Origin: Actinophytocola gossypii
Lineage (GTDB): Bacteria; Actinomycetota; Actinomycetes; Mycobacteriales; Pseudonocardiaceae
Length of the DNA stretch: 64,000 bases
Assembly (NCBI RefSeq): GCF_025165815.1
Contig: NZ_JAFFZE010000003.1
Span: forward strand, 83,408-147,407
Reading direction: 5' to 3'
Of this stretch, positions 37,901-48,800 are shown one piece after another. Positions within the stretch are counted from its first letter, which is position 1. Each line of letters starts with the position of its first letter. The notes under the pieces are model-generated. The model saw nothing but the letters and a program-made list of their open reading frames with translations, was not told where the DNA came from and ran no database searches. The position numbers and the translations under genes were made by a program.

Positions 37901-40702
37901 CGCAGCCTGACCGAGAGTCACCTGGCCTTCCTGCGCATGTCGGAGGCGTCGTTCGCCGTGCTGCTCGGTGCGGACGGGGAACGGGCGGACGCGCCGCCGG
38001 TGAGCCCGGAGCCGCCGGTGATCACACCGGTGGTCACGCCCGTGCCCGCACCGGTGACGGATCCGGCGCCGGTTCCGGTGCCCGTGCCACGGGTGCGGGA
38101 ACCGGTCGCCGTTCCGGTGCCCGACCCAGAGCCCGTCCCGGTGCCCGCGGAACCAGGCGGTCGGACGTTCGAGGAGATCCTGCTGTCGGTGGTGGCGGAC
38201 CGGACCGGTTACCCGGTCGAGATGGTGCGGCTGGACATGGACCTCAACGACGACCTCGGCATCGACTCGATCAAACGGGTGGAGATCTTCTCCGACGTGC
38301 AACGCCAGGTGGGGACGGCACCGGCCGGTGATCTCGCGGAACTGTCCACTTCGCGGACGCTGCGGGAGATCGCCGACCGCATGGCCGGGCGCTTCGCCGA
38401 CCAGGACGGCGCGGCGTCGACGCGGGCGGACCCGACCCCGGCGGACCTGATCCCAGCGGATCCGATCCCGGTGGACCCGACCCCGGCCGACGCCGAGATC
38501 CCCATGCCGTTGCGCAGGCTCGTGTTGCGGGCGGTGGAGCAGGCGCCGTCGGGTACGGCGGTGCCCGGGTTGGGTGCCGGGCCGGTCGCCGTCGTCGGCG
38601 GGGATCCGGCGGTGGCCCGCCTGATCGCCCGCGGTCTCGCCGGGCACGGCGTGGCGGCCGAGGTGAGCACGGTGACCGCGGTGGCCGACCGGGTTCCGGC
38701 CGGGATTCGTGGGGTCGTGTTGCTCGCCGGGTCGGGTTCCGGCGACGCCACGGCCGAAGCGCTGGAGGCGCTTCGTGTCGCGCGGTCGGTCGCGCCGGTC
38801 TTCCTGGCCGGCGGTGGCGTGTTCGTCACGGTGCAGGATTCGGGCGGGGACTTCGGTCTGGGCGGTCACCAGGCGGACGGGGCGTGGCTCGGTGGCCTCG
38901 GTGCGCTGGCCAGGACCGCCGCCGAGGAGTGGCCGGGGTCGTCGGTCAAGGCGATCGACTGTGCGCGAGCCGGTCGCGCGCCTGAGGCGGTGGCCGAGGC
39001 GATCGTCGGGGAGCTGTTGGGTGGCGGCGGCGACCTCGAGGTGGGGTTGCGCGCGGACGGCGGCCGGGTCGTCCCGAGGTGGGAGCCCGTACCCGCGCGG
39101 ATGGCCGGCCCGGGGCATCTGGGTCCGGAGCCGGTGCTGGTGGTGACCGGCGGCGCGCGTGGGATGACCGCGCGGGCGTTGCTGGCACTGGCCGCCCGGG
39201 GCAAGCCGCGACTGCTGCTGCTCGGCCGAACCGACCCGGACACCGAACCGTACGGCCTGTCCGGTGCGGTCGACGAGGCCGCGATCGTCCGGGTGCTGGC
39301 CGAGCGCGACCGCACCGGGCGGCGGCCCGTGGAGTTCGCCGCCGAGGCGCGGCGGGTGCTCGCCGCTCGTGAGGTGCGCGGGACCGTCGAGTCGTTGCGG
39401 CGCGACGGAGCCGAGGTCAGGTACGCCACTGTGGACATCCGGGACGCAGACGCGGTGGCGGCCGCGCTCGCCGAGACCCGCGCGGAGTGGGGCCCGATCA
39501 CCGGGATCGTGCACGGTGCGGGGGTGTTGGCCGACAGCGCCCTCGCGGACAAGACCGACGAGCAGTTCCGCCGGGTGTTCGACACGAAGGTGACCGGCCT
39601 GCGTGCGCTGCTGGCGGCCACAGCGGACGATCCGCTCCGGCTGCTGTGCCTGTTCTCCTCGGTCGCCGGGAGCTTCGGCAACGCCGGGCAGGCCGACTAC
39701 GCGATGGCCAACGCGGTCCTCGACCGGGTCGCCGCCGTCGAACGCGCCGCGCGGCCGGACTGCCTGGTCCGCTCGATAGCCTGGGGCCCGTGGAACGGCG
39801 GGATGGTCACCGCCGGGCACGCCGAGCGTTTCCGCTCCGCCGGGATCGACCTGATCCGACCCGAGGACGGGGCGGCCGCGTTCGTGGCGGAACTGACGAC
39901 CCATGGCCAGGAGCGGGTGATGATCACGGCGGGCGACCCCGCCGGTGTGCCGGCCCGGTTCCCCGTCGGCCAGGACACCCACCCGCAGCTCGCCGACCAC
40001 GCGATCGACGGGGTGCCGGTGCTGCCCGTGGCGATGGTGCTTGACCAGTTCAGCGGAATCGCCATGGCCCGTGCTCCGCACCGGGAGCGCGTGGTCGTCC
40101 GGGACCTGCGGGTGCTGCGCAAGGTGACGCTTCCGGCCGACCTGCTCGTGCACACCAGCGCCGACGGCACCTCGGTGCGGCTGTGCGGCGCCGACGGCAC
40201 CCTGCACTACCGGGCGCGGCTTCCCGAGGACGAGCCCGTCCCACCGCCCGGCACCGGCTGGGCGTCCCCACCCGGCCTGGAGCCGCTGGACCGGTCCCCG
40301 CTCTACGACGGCGACGTCCTGTTCCACGGCCCGCGGTTCCAGTCGCTGATCTCCGTGGACGGGGTGTCGGCCGGCGGCGCCGCGGGCACGGTCGCCGGCG
40401 CCGGGAAGCTCGGCTGGGACGCCAGGGACTGGCACGTCGACCCCGCCGCGGCCGATGGCGGGTTGCAGCTGGGCTGCCTGTGGGGCGAGCGCGTGCTGGG
40501 CGGGCCGTGCCTGCCCATGGCCGTCGGCGAGACCCGCGTGCACCGGCCCGGCGCCGTGCGCGGGACCATCCGCGGCGTGGTCCGGGCGGGCCGGGTGCAC
40601 CACTCCGACGCGCTGTGCGACATCGCGCTCGTCGACGTGGACGGGACCCCGGTGCTGGAGCTGTTCGGGGTGGACTTCGTGCTGTACCACCACGAGAGCT
40701 GA
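34928..40702 (+). CDS. pfaA: PfaA-like iterative polyketide/PUFA synthase (KS-AT-ACP-KR-DH)
   Basis: A 1924-residue iterative synthase. KS: residues 10-465 with Cys211 (DAACASS), His346 (EAHGTGT) and His387 (GHTKAAAG). AT: about 570-900 with FPGQGAQYVGMG, Ser671 (GHSFGE) and His776. A long Pro/Val linker (1020-1076) leads to a single ACP, with phosphopantetheine Ser1114 in DDLGIDSIKRVE. A second linker of repeated PAD/PVD units follows (about 1165-1190). KR: VVTGGARGM near 1405 and YAMAN near 1592. A C-terminal hotdog begins at LADHAIDGVPVLP (about 1685) and looks like a PKS-type dehydratase. PUFA PfaA usually has five or more tandem ACPs, so one ACP points to the secondary-lipid branch. No thioesterase domain is present. 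Confidence 0.9.
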   Translation: MDERATSGRQVPVAVVGVGAITPGALDVAGFWRTVLGGHDLMTDVPPSHWLIEDYYRPGPRTPGSTYAHRGAFLPEVDFDTLRYRLPPTDVPSTDTAQLLALMVAEQVLADVARGGTAPPDRERVSVVLGASTLELLSTTACRMQYPIWLKVLRENGVPESLAQRICADIVAQYVPATEATFPGMLTNVVAGRIASQFDLHGTNHTTDAACASSLAAVHGAIAELALGRADLVVTGGVDAANGIDTFMCFTETPALSPTGDCRPFSDAADGTMLGEGLAMFALKRLADAERDGDRVYAVLRGLGTSSDGRGAAIYAPLAAGQVRALRRAYEQAGYGPDTVELVEAHGTGTAAGDRAEFEALRTVFGDGDRRDRQWCALGSVKSQIGHTKAAAGAAGLLKAVLALHHRVLPPTIKVDRPNPALELETSPFYLGTAARPWVRGPDHPRRAAVSSFGFGGSNFHLTLEEHTQPGGGWRYRAAPTELVAFSANSAAELLAALGTVDALRALADVARESQHAFLATRPYRLAVVAPDTATLEARLAEAARAIERDPESSFATPAGVHYAAGPVRAGRVGFLFPGQGAQYVGMGAGLAVHEPCAQAVWDAFGSLDLGRPLHRVVFPPTAFTAEDRAAQRELLTRTEWAQPALAVHSLALLAVLDVVGLRPDRVAGHSFGELVALHCAGVFTAADLVRLAHRRGVAMAGAAEVSGAMIAVGAGRDTVAAALTRYDAARVWLANDNGPAQVVLSGEEDAVEDVAGRLRADGHDVVRLATATAFHSPLVASVTAPLREFLARLDVASPRIPVYGNADAARYPTEPDLVRERVAEQAAAPVRFADTVETMYADGVRTFVEVGAKARLSGLTGAILAGRDHLAVSLDHEDRDGVTSLQQGLARLAVAGVELDLAALWEPYAPASPADEGKQAMTVRINGANYGRPYPPEGGAAALPAPNPEPEVVPPPTGRPAEVVPPVDDGLLGVIAAAQRETARAHEEYQRSLTESHLAFLRMSEASFAVLLGADGERADAPPVSPEPPVITPVVTPVPAPVTDPAPVPVPVPRVREPVAVPVPDPEPVPVPAEPGGRTFEEILLSVVADRTGYPVEMVRLDMDLNDDLGIDSIKRVEIFSDVQRQVGTAPAGDLAELSTSRTLREIADRMAGRFADQDGAASTRADPTPADLIPADPIPVDPTPADAEIPMPLRRLVLRAVEQAPSGTAVPGLGAGPVAVVGGDPAVARLIARGLAGHGVAAEVSTVTAVADRVPAGIRGVVLLAGSGSGDATAEALEALRVARSVAPVFLAGGGVFVTVQDSGGDFGLGGHQADGAWLGGLGALARTAAEEWPGSSVKAIDCARAGRAPEAVAEAIVGELLGGGGDLEVGLRADGGRVVPRWEPVPARMAGPGHLGPEPVLVVTGGARGMTARALLALAARGKPRLLLLGRTDPDTEPYGLSGAVDEAAIVRVLAERDRTGRRPVEFAAEARRVLAAREVRGTVESLRRDGAEVRYATVDIRDADAVAAALAETRAEWGPITGIVHGAGVLADSALADKTDEQFRRVFDTKVTGLRALLAATADDPLRLLCLFSSVAGSFGNAGQADYAMANAVLDRVAAVERAARPDCLVRSIAWGPWNGGMVTAGHAERFRSAGIDLIRPEDGAAAFVAELTTHGQERVMITAGDPAGVPARFPVGQDTHPQLADHAIDGVPVLPVAMVLDQFSGIAMARAPHRERVVVRDLRVLRKVTLPADLLVHTSADGTSVRLCGADGTLHYRARLPEDEPVPPPGTGWASPPGLEPLDRSPLYDGDVLFHGPRFQSLISVDGVSAGGAAGTVAGAGKLGWDARDWHVDPAAADGGLQLGCLWGERVLGGPCLPMAVGETRVHRPGAVRGTIRGVVRAGRVHHSDALCDIALVDVDGTPVLELFGVDFVLYHHES

Positions 40703-40706
40703 GCGG

Positions 40707-42875
40707 GTGCGCGCCACCGGGACGTTCGCCGCGCTGGGCGCGCTCGTCGTGCGGCACCGGTGGGGGACCCTGGCGATCACGCTGGCCGTCGCCGCGCTGG
40801 CCGGGATCATCGGCGTGGGCGGCCTCGACCGGTTCGGCCACGGCGGCGAGCTCCAGCGGGACGCCGAGTCCGCCCGGGCCGCCGACGCGATCCGGGAACA
40901 CCTGGGCGACGGCGGCGCGGACGTCCTGGTGACCTACCGCAGCCCGGTGCTGTCGGTGACCGAGCCCGCGTTCCGGGCCGCCGTCGACCGGTCGCTGGCG
41001 GCCGCACCGGCCGGGCTGGTGACCGGGACGCTGCGGTCCTGGGCCGACGGGCTGCCCACGCTGAACGCCGTCGACGGCCGCGCCACGGTGGTGGCGGTGA
41101 TGCTGGCCGGCGCGGACGACACAGAGCGGACGAACAGCTACCGGATGCTGCGCGCACAGCTGCGGTCCGAGGGGCTGGCGGTGTCGTTCTCCGGGCCGGT
41201 CCCGATCCGGGACGCGTTGGTCACCGAGGCGCAGGACACGTTGCTGCGCCTGGAGTTGCTGGCCCTGCCCGCGGTGTTCGCGCTGCTGGTGCTGTTGTTC
41301 CGCAGTTTGGTCGCGGCCCTGTTGCCGGTGCTGGTCGGCGCGCTGACCCTGGCGGTGGCCTTCGCGCTGCTGCGTCCGCTGGCCGGGGTCATGGACATCT
41401 CGGTGCTGGCCGTGAACGCGCTGACCGTGCTCTGCCTGGCGCTCGCCGTCGACAGCGCGCTGTTCGTGGTCGCCCGGTTCCGCGAGGAACTGGCCCGGCG
41501 CGACGACGTGGACCAGGCCGTGGTGGCCACGGTGGCCTCCGCGGGCCGGACCTGTCTGTTCTCCGGGCTGACGATCGGTGTCACCGCGCTCAGCCTGGTG
41601 CTGTTCCCCACCGGGCTGACCCGCTCGATCGGGCTGTGCACGGCCATCGCGATGGGCGTGGGCACCGTGCTGAGCCTGACCGCGCTGCCCGCGTCGCTCG
41701 CGGTGCTGGGTCGCCGGGTGGACCTGCTGCGGGTGCCCGCGCCGCGGTGGCTCCGGCCGGGCAGCGCGCACCGGTTCTGGGGGCGGGTGGGCCGGGCGGT
41801 GATCGCCGAGCCCGTCGCGTACCTGGTCGCCACGGTCGTCCTGCTGGTGCTGCTGACCCTCCCGTTCCTGCACGTCACGCTCGGGTTCCCGGACCAGCGG
41901 TCGCTGCCGGCGGGTGACCCCGCCAGGGTCGCGACCGAGGAGCAGCGCGCGGACTTCGCGTTCCCCGCGCTGGATCTGGTCCAGGTCGTCACCGAGTTCG
42001 GCGACCCGGCGGGCACCCCGGCGCGCGCGGCGGCCACGCGGGACTGGACCGGGCGGTTGCTCGGCACGCCTGGGGCGCGGTGGGTGGTGACCGCCGAGGA
42101 GTCCGGCCACCACGCCGTGTTCTACGTGTACGCGGGCGCGGCGGAGTCGCCGGCGACGCTGGACCTGGTCCGGGACATCCGCGCGCTGCCCCCGCCGCCG
42201 GGTGGCTCGGTGCTCGTCGGCGGCGCCTCGGCGATGGCCGTCGACGTCCTCGACGCGCTGAGTCGCTGGCTGCCGTGGGTGTTGGCGTGTATCGCCGTTG
42301 CCGCGTTCGCGTCGTTCGCGCTGATGTTGCGATCGGTCGTCCTGCCGCTCAAGGCGCTGGTGGTGACCGCCCTGCCGCTCGGGGCGTCGTTCGGGGTGCT
42401 GACCTGGATCTTCCAGGACGGCAACCTGACCTGGCTGGTCGGCGCGGCGCCGACCGGGTACCTCGACGTCTTCCAGCCGTTCCTGCTGCTGGTGATCCTG
42501 GTGGGGCTGTCGCTGGACTACGAGTTCTTCCTGCTGGCCCGCATCCGCGAGGAGTACGACCGCACCGGTGAGACCGACACCGCGATCGTCAACGGATTGC
42601 GGCTCTCGGCCCCGGTGTTCACCGGGGCGGCGCTGGTGGTGCTGGTGGTGGCGGCGGTGATCGCGACCAGCGAGGTGATGTTCGTCAAGCAGCTCTGCGT
42701 CGGCATCTTCGTCGCCGTGGCCGTGGACGCCACCGTGGTCCGGGCGGTGCTGGTCCCGGCGTCGGTGCGGTTGCTCGGCGCGGCCAACTGGTGGTGGCCA
42801 GGGCGTGCCCGAGGTCAGGGCGAAACGGAACGCACGGTGACCACGCCCGCCGCCAGCTCGACCGCGACCCGGTGA
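40707..42875 (+). CDS. MMPL/RND-family lipid exporter
   Basis: A 722-residue transporter with about 12 membrane helices in two repeats, each with a large extracytoplasmic loop (about residues 50-180 and 405-540). The second repeat carries LSLDYEFFLLARIREEY, the MmpL-type Asp-Tyr pair used in proton relay. The first repeat reads LAVDSALFVVARFREEL, with Ser where Tyr is usual. MMPL proteins in actinobacteria flip or export complex lipids and polyketides, so it likely exports the product of this cluster. The GTG at 40707 is four bases after pfaA and without a clear ribosome site, so translation is probably coupled. Its 3' end overlaps that of pfaC by 61 bases. Confidence 0.88.
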   Translation: MRATGTFAALGALVVRHRWGTLAITLAVAALAGIIGVGGLDRFGHGGELQRDAESARAADAIREHLGDGGADVLVTYRSPVLSVTEPAFRAAVDRSLAAAPAGLVTGTLRSWADGLPTLNAVDGRATVVAVMLAGADDTERTNSYRMLRAQLRSEGLAVSFSGPVPIRDALVTEAQDTLLRLELLALPAVFALLVLLFRSLVAALLPVLVGALTLAVAFALLRPLAGVMDISVLAVNALTVLCLALAVDSALFVVARFREELARRDDVDQAVVATVASAGRTCLFSGLTIGVTALSLVLFPTGLTRSIGLCTAIAMGVGTVLSLTALPASLAVLGRRVDLLRVPAPRWLRPGSAHRFWGRVGRAVIAEPVAYLVATVVLLVLLTLPFLHVTLGFPDQRSLPAGDPARVATEEQRADFAFPALDLVQVVTEFGDPAGTPARAAATRDWTGRLLGTPGARWVVTAEESGHHAVFYVYAGAAESPATLDLVRDIRALPPPPGGSVLVGGASAMAVDVLDALSRWLPWVLACIAVAAFASFALMLRSVVLPLKALVVTALPLGASFGVLTWIFQDGNLTWLVGAAPTGYLDVFQPFLLLVILVGLSLDYEFFLLARIREEYDRTGETDTAIVNGLRLSAPVFTGAALVVLVVAAVIATSEVMFVKQLCVGIFVAVAVDATVVRAVLVPASVRLLGAANWWWPGRARGQGETERTVTTPAASSTATR

Positions 42876-45800
42876 CACTCCCCCGGCCGGTCCCGCGGGT
42901 GCGCGGCGCGCAGGTCGCCGTCGACGACCACCGAGGACGGGTGCACGCCGGCCAGTGCGCCGACATGCTCCTTGACCGCGATCTCGCCCAGGTGATCGCG
43001 GACCTCGGCGGTCCGCGGGAGCCCGTAGACCGCCGCCACCGTGCCGGGCAGCCAGTTCAGCGTCGTCACGCGCGCCGCGGGCAAGGTCGTCACACCGTCG
43101 GCGACGTCCGACAGGCGCGCGGCCGGGTGCGGCTGCCGGTCACGCAGGAAGGCCCGGCGCTGGGCCGGGGTCAACGCGCCGAGCCGCCCCACCGGCACGA
43201 GCGCGAACACCATGCGCGCGGCCACCGCCACCCGCCCGGCCACGACGAGCTGGAGGTCCACCACCGGCAGGACCGGGTTGTCCCCGTCGAACCCACCGAA
43301 CCGCGCGGCCGCCGACACCCGGCCGGAATCGGGCAGCGGCTCGAAGATCCGCAACCGGTCCAGCCGGTACGGCATGGAGACCCGGTCGTGCTCGACGCGC
43401 GGGGACCACTGCCACAGCGACTGGTGTGGGATCACGTGCAGCGCCGCGTCGAGCAGGCCCTGGTGCAGCTCGCCGCGGGGCACCGCGCCCGCGCCGGCGT
43501 CGAGGGTGCCCTCGGCGCCCGTCGACCCGATCGCGTGGTCGAGCAGGTAGTGGAACGCCTCGCCGTGGAACAGCACCCCGCTGCGGTAGGGATCGGGCGC
43601 CGGCCGGGCGTCCGGCAGCGGCGCGAACGGCTCCGGCCGCTCCCCCGCCGCGCCGGTGACGACGGTGCCGGTGGCCAGCGGACGTGACCCGGGCGAGCCG
43701 GTCGCGAGGGTCACGGCGTAGCCGGCGTCGTCCGGCCGGACCTCGGTGCGCAGCCGCAGCGGCTCCTCGACCGCGAGCCAGCGCCGCAACCGGACGTCGC
43801 GCAGCTCGCCAACCGGCTCGCCGGTGCCGCGGGCGACGGCCCGCGCGAGCACGTCCACCACCGACATGAACGGCAGGGTCGGCGTGGTCCACGTGGGACA
43901 GTGCGCGGCGACCCAGCGGTCCACGCCGGGGTCCAGCACCTCGTCGACCACGACGGGCGCCTCGCTCACGGCGCGTACTCCGATGCGGGGGACGTGGTAG
44001 ATACGGCGGCCGTCCACCCACAGCCACGCCTCGCCGACGACGTGGCAGCCGGTGTCGTCCGCCCCGGCGTCCAGGACGTCCACCTCGACGGTCACCACAC
44101 CGTCGGTGGGAACGACCTGGCCGCGGTACTTCCAGGTGACCGGACCGGGCAGCACCGGCTCGAAGCGCGCGCCGCGCAGCGCGCCGACCCGACCGGACAC
44201 CACGAGGTAGTGCCGGAGCAGCAGACAGACCGCCTCGACCCCCAACGACCCCGGCTGCACCGGGTCCTGGAAGAAGTGCGCTCGGAAGGACCAGTCCGCC
44301 GCGTCCACGTCCTTGTCCGCGCGGAGCCTGCCGAGACCGGCCCGGCCGCCGCGCGGCCAGTGACCGGTGACCCGGTCCAGCACCCGCAGCATCGGGTTCG
44401 ACGGCGCCGCGAGTGGCACGGCGGCGCCACCCGGCTCGGCCAGCCTGGCCCGGTCCTGCGCCGACGGCGGGATGCCCGGCTGGTCGGCGAACGCCGAGCG
44501 CGGGAAGAAGCCGAACGTGGTGCGCAGGTCGAACACGAGCGCGCCGTCGGCGAAGCACCGCACGGCGAACGTCTGGATGACCACGCCGTCGTGCTCGCTG
44601 CTGTCGCACAGCTCGACCTCCGTGCGCATCACCGCGACGTCCGGGCCGACCGCGCCGTGCACGGTGCCGTCGCCGTCCAGGTTGCGGAACACCACGTCCC
44701 CGTCCCGGCCGAGCGGCCCGCCGGCATAGGCGGCGAGCCACCCGCACGGCTGCAGCGCCACCTCCATCAGCACGGCGAACGGCATCCGCCCGGTCCCCGC
44801 GAAGTACCACGCCGAGGCGGGCACGTCGTACTCCGCGGTGGCGCGGGTGCCCGGCCGCATCCCGCCGAGCGGCCCGTCGACCGCGACCACCCGGCTCAGG
44901 AAGAGGTACGGCGGCCCGGGGAGCCGGGGACAGCGCCGGTGCCCGTCGAACACCGCGAACCGAGGGCCGAACGCGTCCGACGGACGTCCCCACGCCGCGG
45001 CCAGCACCGCGGGCAACCCGACCGGGACGCCGTCGACCACCGCGACCGGGCCGGGCTCCACGTGGTCACGCAGGCCACCGAGCGCGGCCGGGGGGAGCAG
45101 GTCACCCGGGCCCTGCTCGCGGTGGATGTCCAGTGGCCGCCACTGGTCCAGCGGCCAGTCCGGCACCAGCCGCAGCCCGAGCCGCCGGGCGTGGAAGACC
45201 GCGACGCCGTCCACCGAGCACAGCACGTCGGCGACCACGGCGGGCACCGGCCCGGCCACCACCGACACCACCAGTACCTCGTAGGTCAGCCGCCGCGAGT
45301 CCGGCGTCACCTGGCCGCGGCAGCGCAGAGTGCTGGTCCGGCCCGGCTCCGGCTCGAACCGCCAGCCGTCCCGGTCGATGGTGTGCCCGAGCGCGGCCAG
45401 GTGGAACGCCATCGCCTGCAGGCAGCCCTCCAGCATCAGCGTGCCGGGCATGCAGGGGTCGCCGGGGAAGTGTCCGGTGAAGTACCAGTCGTCGGCGGCC
45501 ACCGGTGTCTCGGCGCGGAGGTAACCCCGTCCCCACGGGCCGCCTGACTGCGCGAACTCGGTGACCTCGTGCAGCAGGAGCACGGGAGCCGCGCCGATTC
45601 GGGGGGTGCGGACGTGGCTGCGGGTGGGCCGCCAGCGCGGCCCGAAGCAGGCTTCGAGGTCACCGTCGGCGAACGCGCGGACCGCCCCGGCGTCGTAGGA
45701 CGACGGCGCGCCGGGAACGGCTGGCGGGTCGACCGGGGCCTGCTCGGGTGGCTCGGCGGCCGAGTCCCAGCGGATACCGGCCGCCGCGGCCAGCTCGGCG

Positions 45801-48800
45801 TCGGTGAAGTACCCGGCCTGCCCGTTGCGGACCGTCAGGCGCAGGTTGTCGCCGACGTGGCAGTCGTAGTGCAGGGAGAACAGCCGGACGCCCCGGTGCT
45901 CGGCGTGTCCGTCGACGCGGATGCGGTAGCGCGGTGTGTCGCCCGGGGCGGGCAGCGGGCCGTGGAAGGTGACCTCGCAGCCGAGCAGCCGGTACGCCCG
46001 GTCTCCGGTGAGCACCAGGTCGATGCCCATCCAGCTGATCAGCAGCAGGTCCGCCTGCCCCGCCTCGACCAGCAGCCCGGCCGGCATCCGGCCGGCCGGG
46101 TCGAGGTACCAGCTGTCGGCGCGGACGTCGGTCTCGGTGCTGATCACGCCCGGGCCGAGCACTGCCTGCGGCGCGTCGATGGCCAGCACCCGGTCGACGA
46201 GCAGCAGGGGCGGTGCGGGCAACCGGGTCTGCCGGGGCCGGTCGTCCTGGGCGGCGAACCGCGGACCGAACACCGCCGAGACGCGCCCGGTGGCGACCTG
46301 CTCCAGCCGGGCCCGGTCGAACAACGGCTCAGCCGTTGGGAGTGCCGCGGGTACCGCTGGAAGCCGGGGCGGGGTGGCGTCGCGGAGCAGGCCGTGCAGG
46401 ACGTCGGTGGTCCGCAGGAACGCGGTGTGCGCGGCGGTCGCGCGGGCGATCTGGCCGCGGTGGACCTCGGTTGTCCTGGTGCGGTGCGCGGCCAGGACAC
46501 CCAGCCGGGTGCCTGCGGGCACCGGAGCTGACAGCACGGCCACCGGTTCGGTCGGCACGGGCGGCAGTGGTGGCGCGGGGGCCATGACCAACGCGTCCGG
46601 GATGGCCCGCGGCGGGTGGGCGGGCAGGGTGGTGGTCGGCTCGACCGGCTGCGCGGGCGGTGCGGCTGCCGCCAGCGCGTCGAACAGGGCCTCGTGGTTC
46701 ACCGGCACCCCGGCCGCGGCAAGTTCGGCCACGGCCGCGCACAACTGGGGCAGCGCGGCTCCGGCCGGGGCGTCGAGGCAGACCGCCACGTGGTCACGGT
46801 CCCCGAGCGTGCGTCGGATCCAGTCCGTGCACAGGCCGCGCGGGCCGTGCTCGACGAAGACCCGCACCCCGTCGGCGTGGGCCTGGGTCACCGTGGCGGC
46901 GAAGTCGACCGGGTTGGTCGCCAGGTCGGTGATCGCGCGCGCCGCCCGGTCGGCCGTTGCCTGGTAGGACTCGGTGGTGGCGGCGCTGTAGAACCGCACG
47001 CCGGGAACCGGCGCGGTGGGCCGGTGGTGGAACTCGCGCCACCGGTTCAGGACCTCGGCCAGCTCGGGGGTGTGCGCGGCGAGGTCGTAGTCGACCGCGG
47101 CGGAGTTCGCGCCGAAGTCGGCGAGCCAACGGAGGCAGGCGGTTTCCTCGCCACCGATCACGGCCGTCCCCGGGGTGTTCACCGCCGCCAGGTGCACCTG
47201 AGGCTCGTCGGCCAGCGCGGCGCGCACCCGCGCGACGGGCGCCTCGACGACGTGGCTGCGCCAGCGCCGCCCGGGGTGGCCGTGCCTGGCCCAGAACCGG
47301 CGGACCGCTCGTTGCTCGCCGGCGAGGTCGGTGGTCAGCAGCGGGTCGCTCCGCATCCGCCGGTCCAGGTCGGCGGCGTCGGACCACGCGCGCATGGCCA
47401 GCAGCGCGGTGGACTCGCCGGACGAGTGCCCGATGCACGCGGCGGGGCGCAGTCCGAGCAGTTCGCCGGTCAGTTCGGTGTGCAGCAACGCCACGCCGGT
47501 CGCCGCCATGATCCGGTCGACCGCGGCGGGCAGGTCGCCGCGGCCGACGGGCGCGACACCGTGGCGGCGGCGGGTGCTGTCGACCAGGCCGGGCAGGGCG
47601 AGCGCCAGTTCGCGGCCGGCGCCGGGATAGGCCGCCGCCGCGTTGGTGTAGACGAACGCCGTCTCGCCGCCGACCGGGCGGTCCCGGTAGGCGCATCCGG
47701 CCGGGCGTGGACCGCGTGCGGCCAGCCACTCGATGGCCGACCGGACGGTCGCGGCCGGCTCGTCGCCGTGCACCACGACGGCCAGCCGCGCCGGGCCGCG
47801 GCCGGTGGTGTCTCCCGCCTCCGCGGCGGCCAGCACCTCCGCCCGGTCACGGCCGGAGAACAGCAGCAGGCGCGGCGCGGGCAGCGTGGACCAGGGCGCC
47901 ACCCGCTCCCCGCGCAACCGCAGGCGGCGCGGAGCGGCACCGAGCACGCGGATCGCGACCTCGGCGACACCGGTGACTCCGGTGTCCTCGGCTGGCGCCA
48001 TCGGCCGTCCCGGTACCGGCACCACCCGATGGTGCAGCGCGGTGATCGCGGTCGCGACCGCCAGCAGCCCCACGGCCGCGTGCGGCCGGCCGAACAGGTC
48101 GGCCGGGTCGAGGTGCGGTGTGCGCGGCCGGTCGAGGTCGCCCACGCTGAGGCGGGGTTCGGTGTCACTGTCGTCCAGTGCCGCCAGGATCGGGTCGCCG
48201 TCCCGGAGGGCGTCGGCGCGCCGTTTGAGTACCAGGGCGACGGCGGCGTCTCCCGGCGCTCCGGTGTAGCCGAGCCGGGCCGCCGCAGTCTGGTGGGCCG
48301 GTTCGTGGGACAGGTCGACCGCGCCGACCAGGGCGGCGTCGTACTCCCCCGCCCGCAGTCCGCGCGCCGCGACGTCGAGCGCGACGAGCCCGGACGCCTC
48401 CTCCGCGGCGACGGTGAGCCCCGGGCCGCCGAGGTCGAGTTGCACGTTGATCCGGTTGGCCACGAGGTTGGGCATGGTGCCGGTGACCCCGGCGGCGGCC
48501 AGCGTCGCGGGGACGGGGTCGCAGCGCCAGGACACCTCGTGCCGGGCGGCTTCCAGGTCGCCACCCATCCCGACGACGACCGCGGTCCGTGCGCGGGGCA
48601 GGGCGCATCCGCGCGCGGCCTCCATCGCGGCGTCGAGCACCAGCAAGTGCTGGCCGAGGGCGTCGGCCAGGTCCGCGGGCGGGAACCGCAGCCCATGCAG
48701 GGGGATGTCCACCGCTTCCCTGGGTCCGTCGTCCCGCTCGCCGTCGAGCACCCGGCGGCGGAACTCCTCGGTGCCCGCGCCGCGCCCCACCCGCACCGCG

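Noticed and set aside
34928..40702. Enediyne PKS
   Set aside because: KS-AT-ACP-KR-DH is shared with enediyne synthases, but PfaC (KS-CLF-AT-DH) and PfaD are present, and the E3-E5/E10 set of enediyne loci is absent.
36587..40810. 1407-residue open frame antisense to pfaA
   Set aside because: Composition is His/Arg/Gln-rich with no motif; it mirrors GC-rich coding of pfaA, which has clear active sites on the plus strand.
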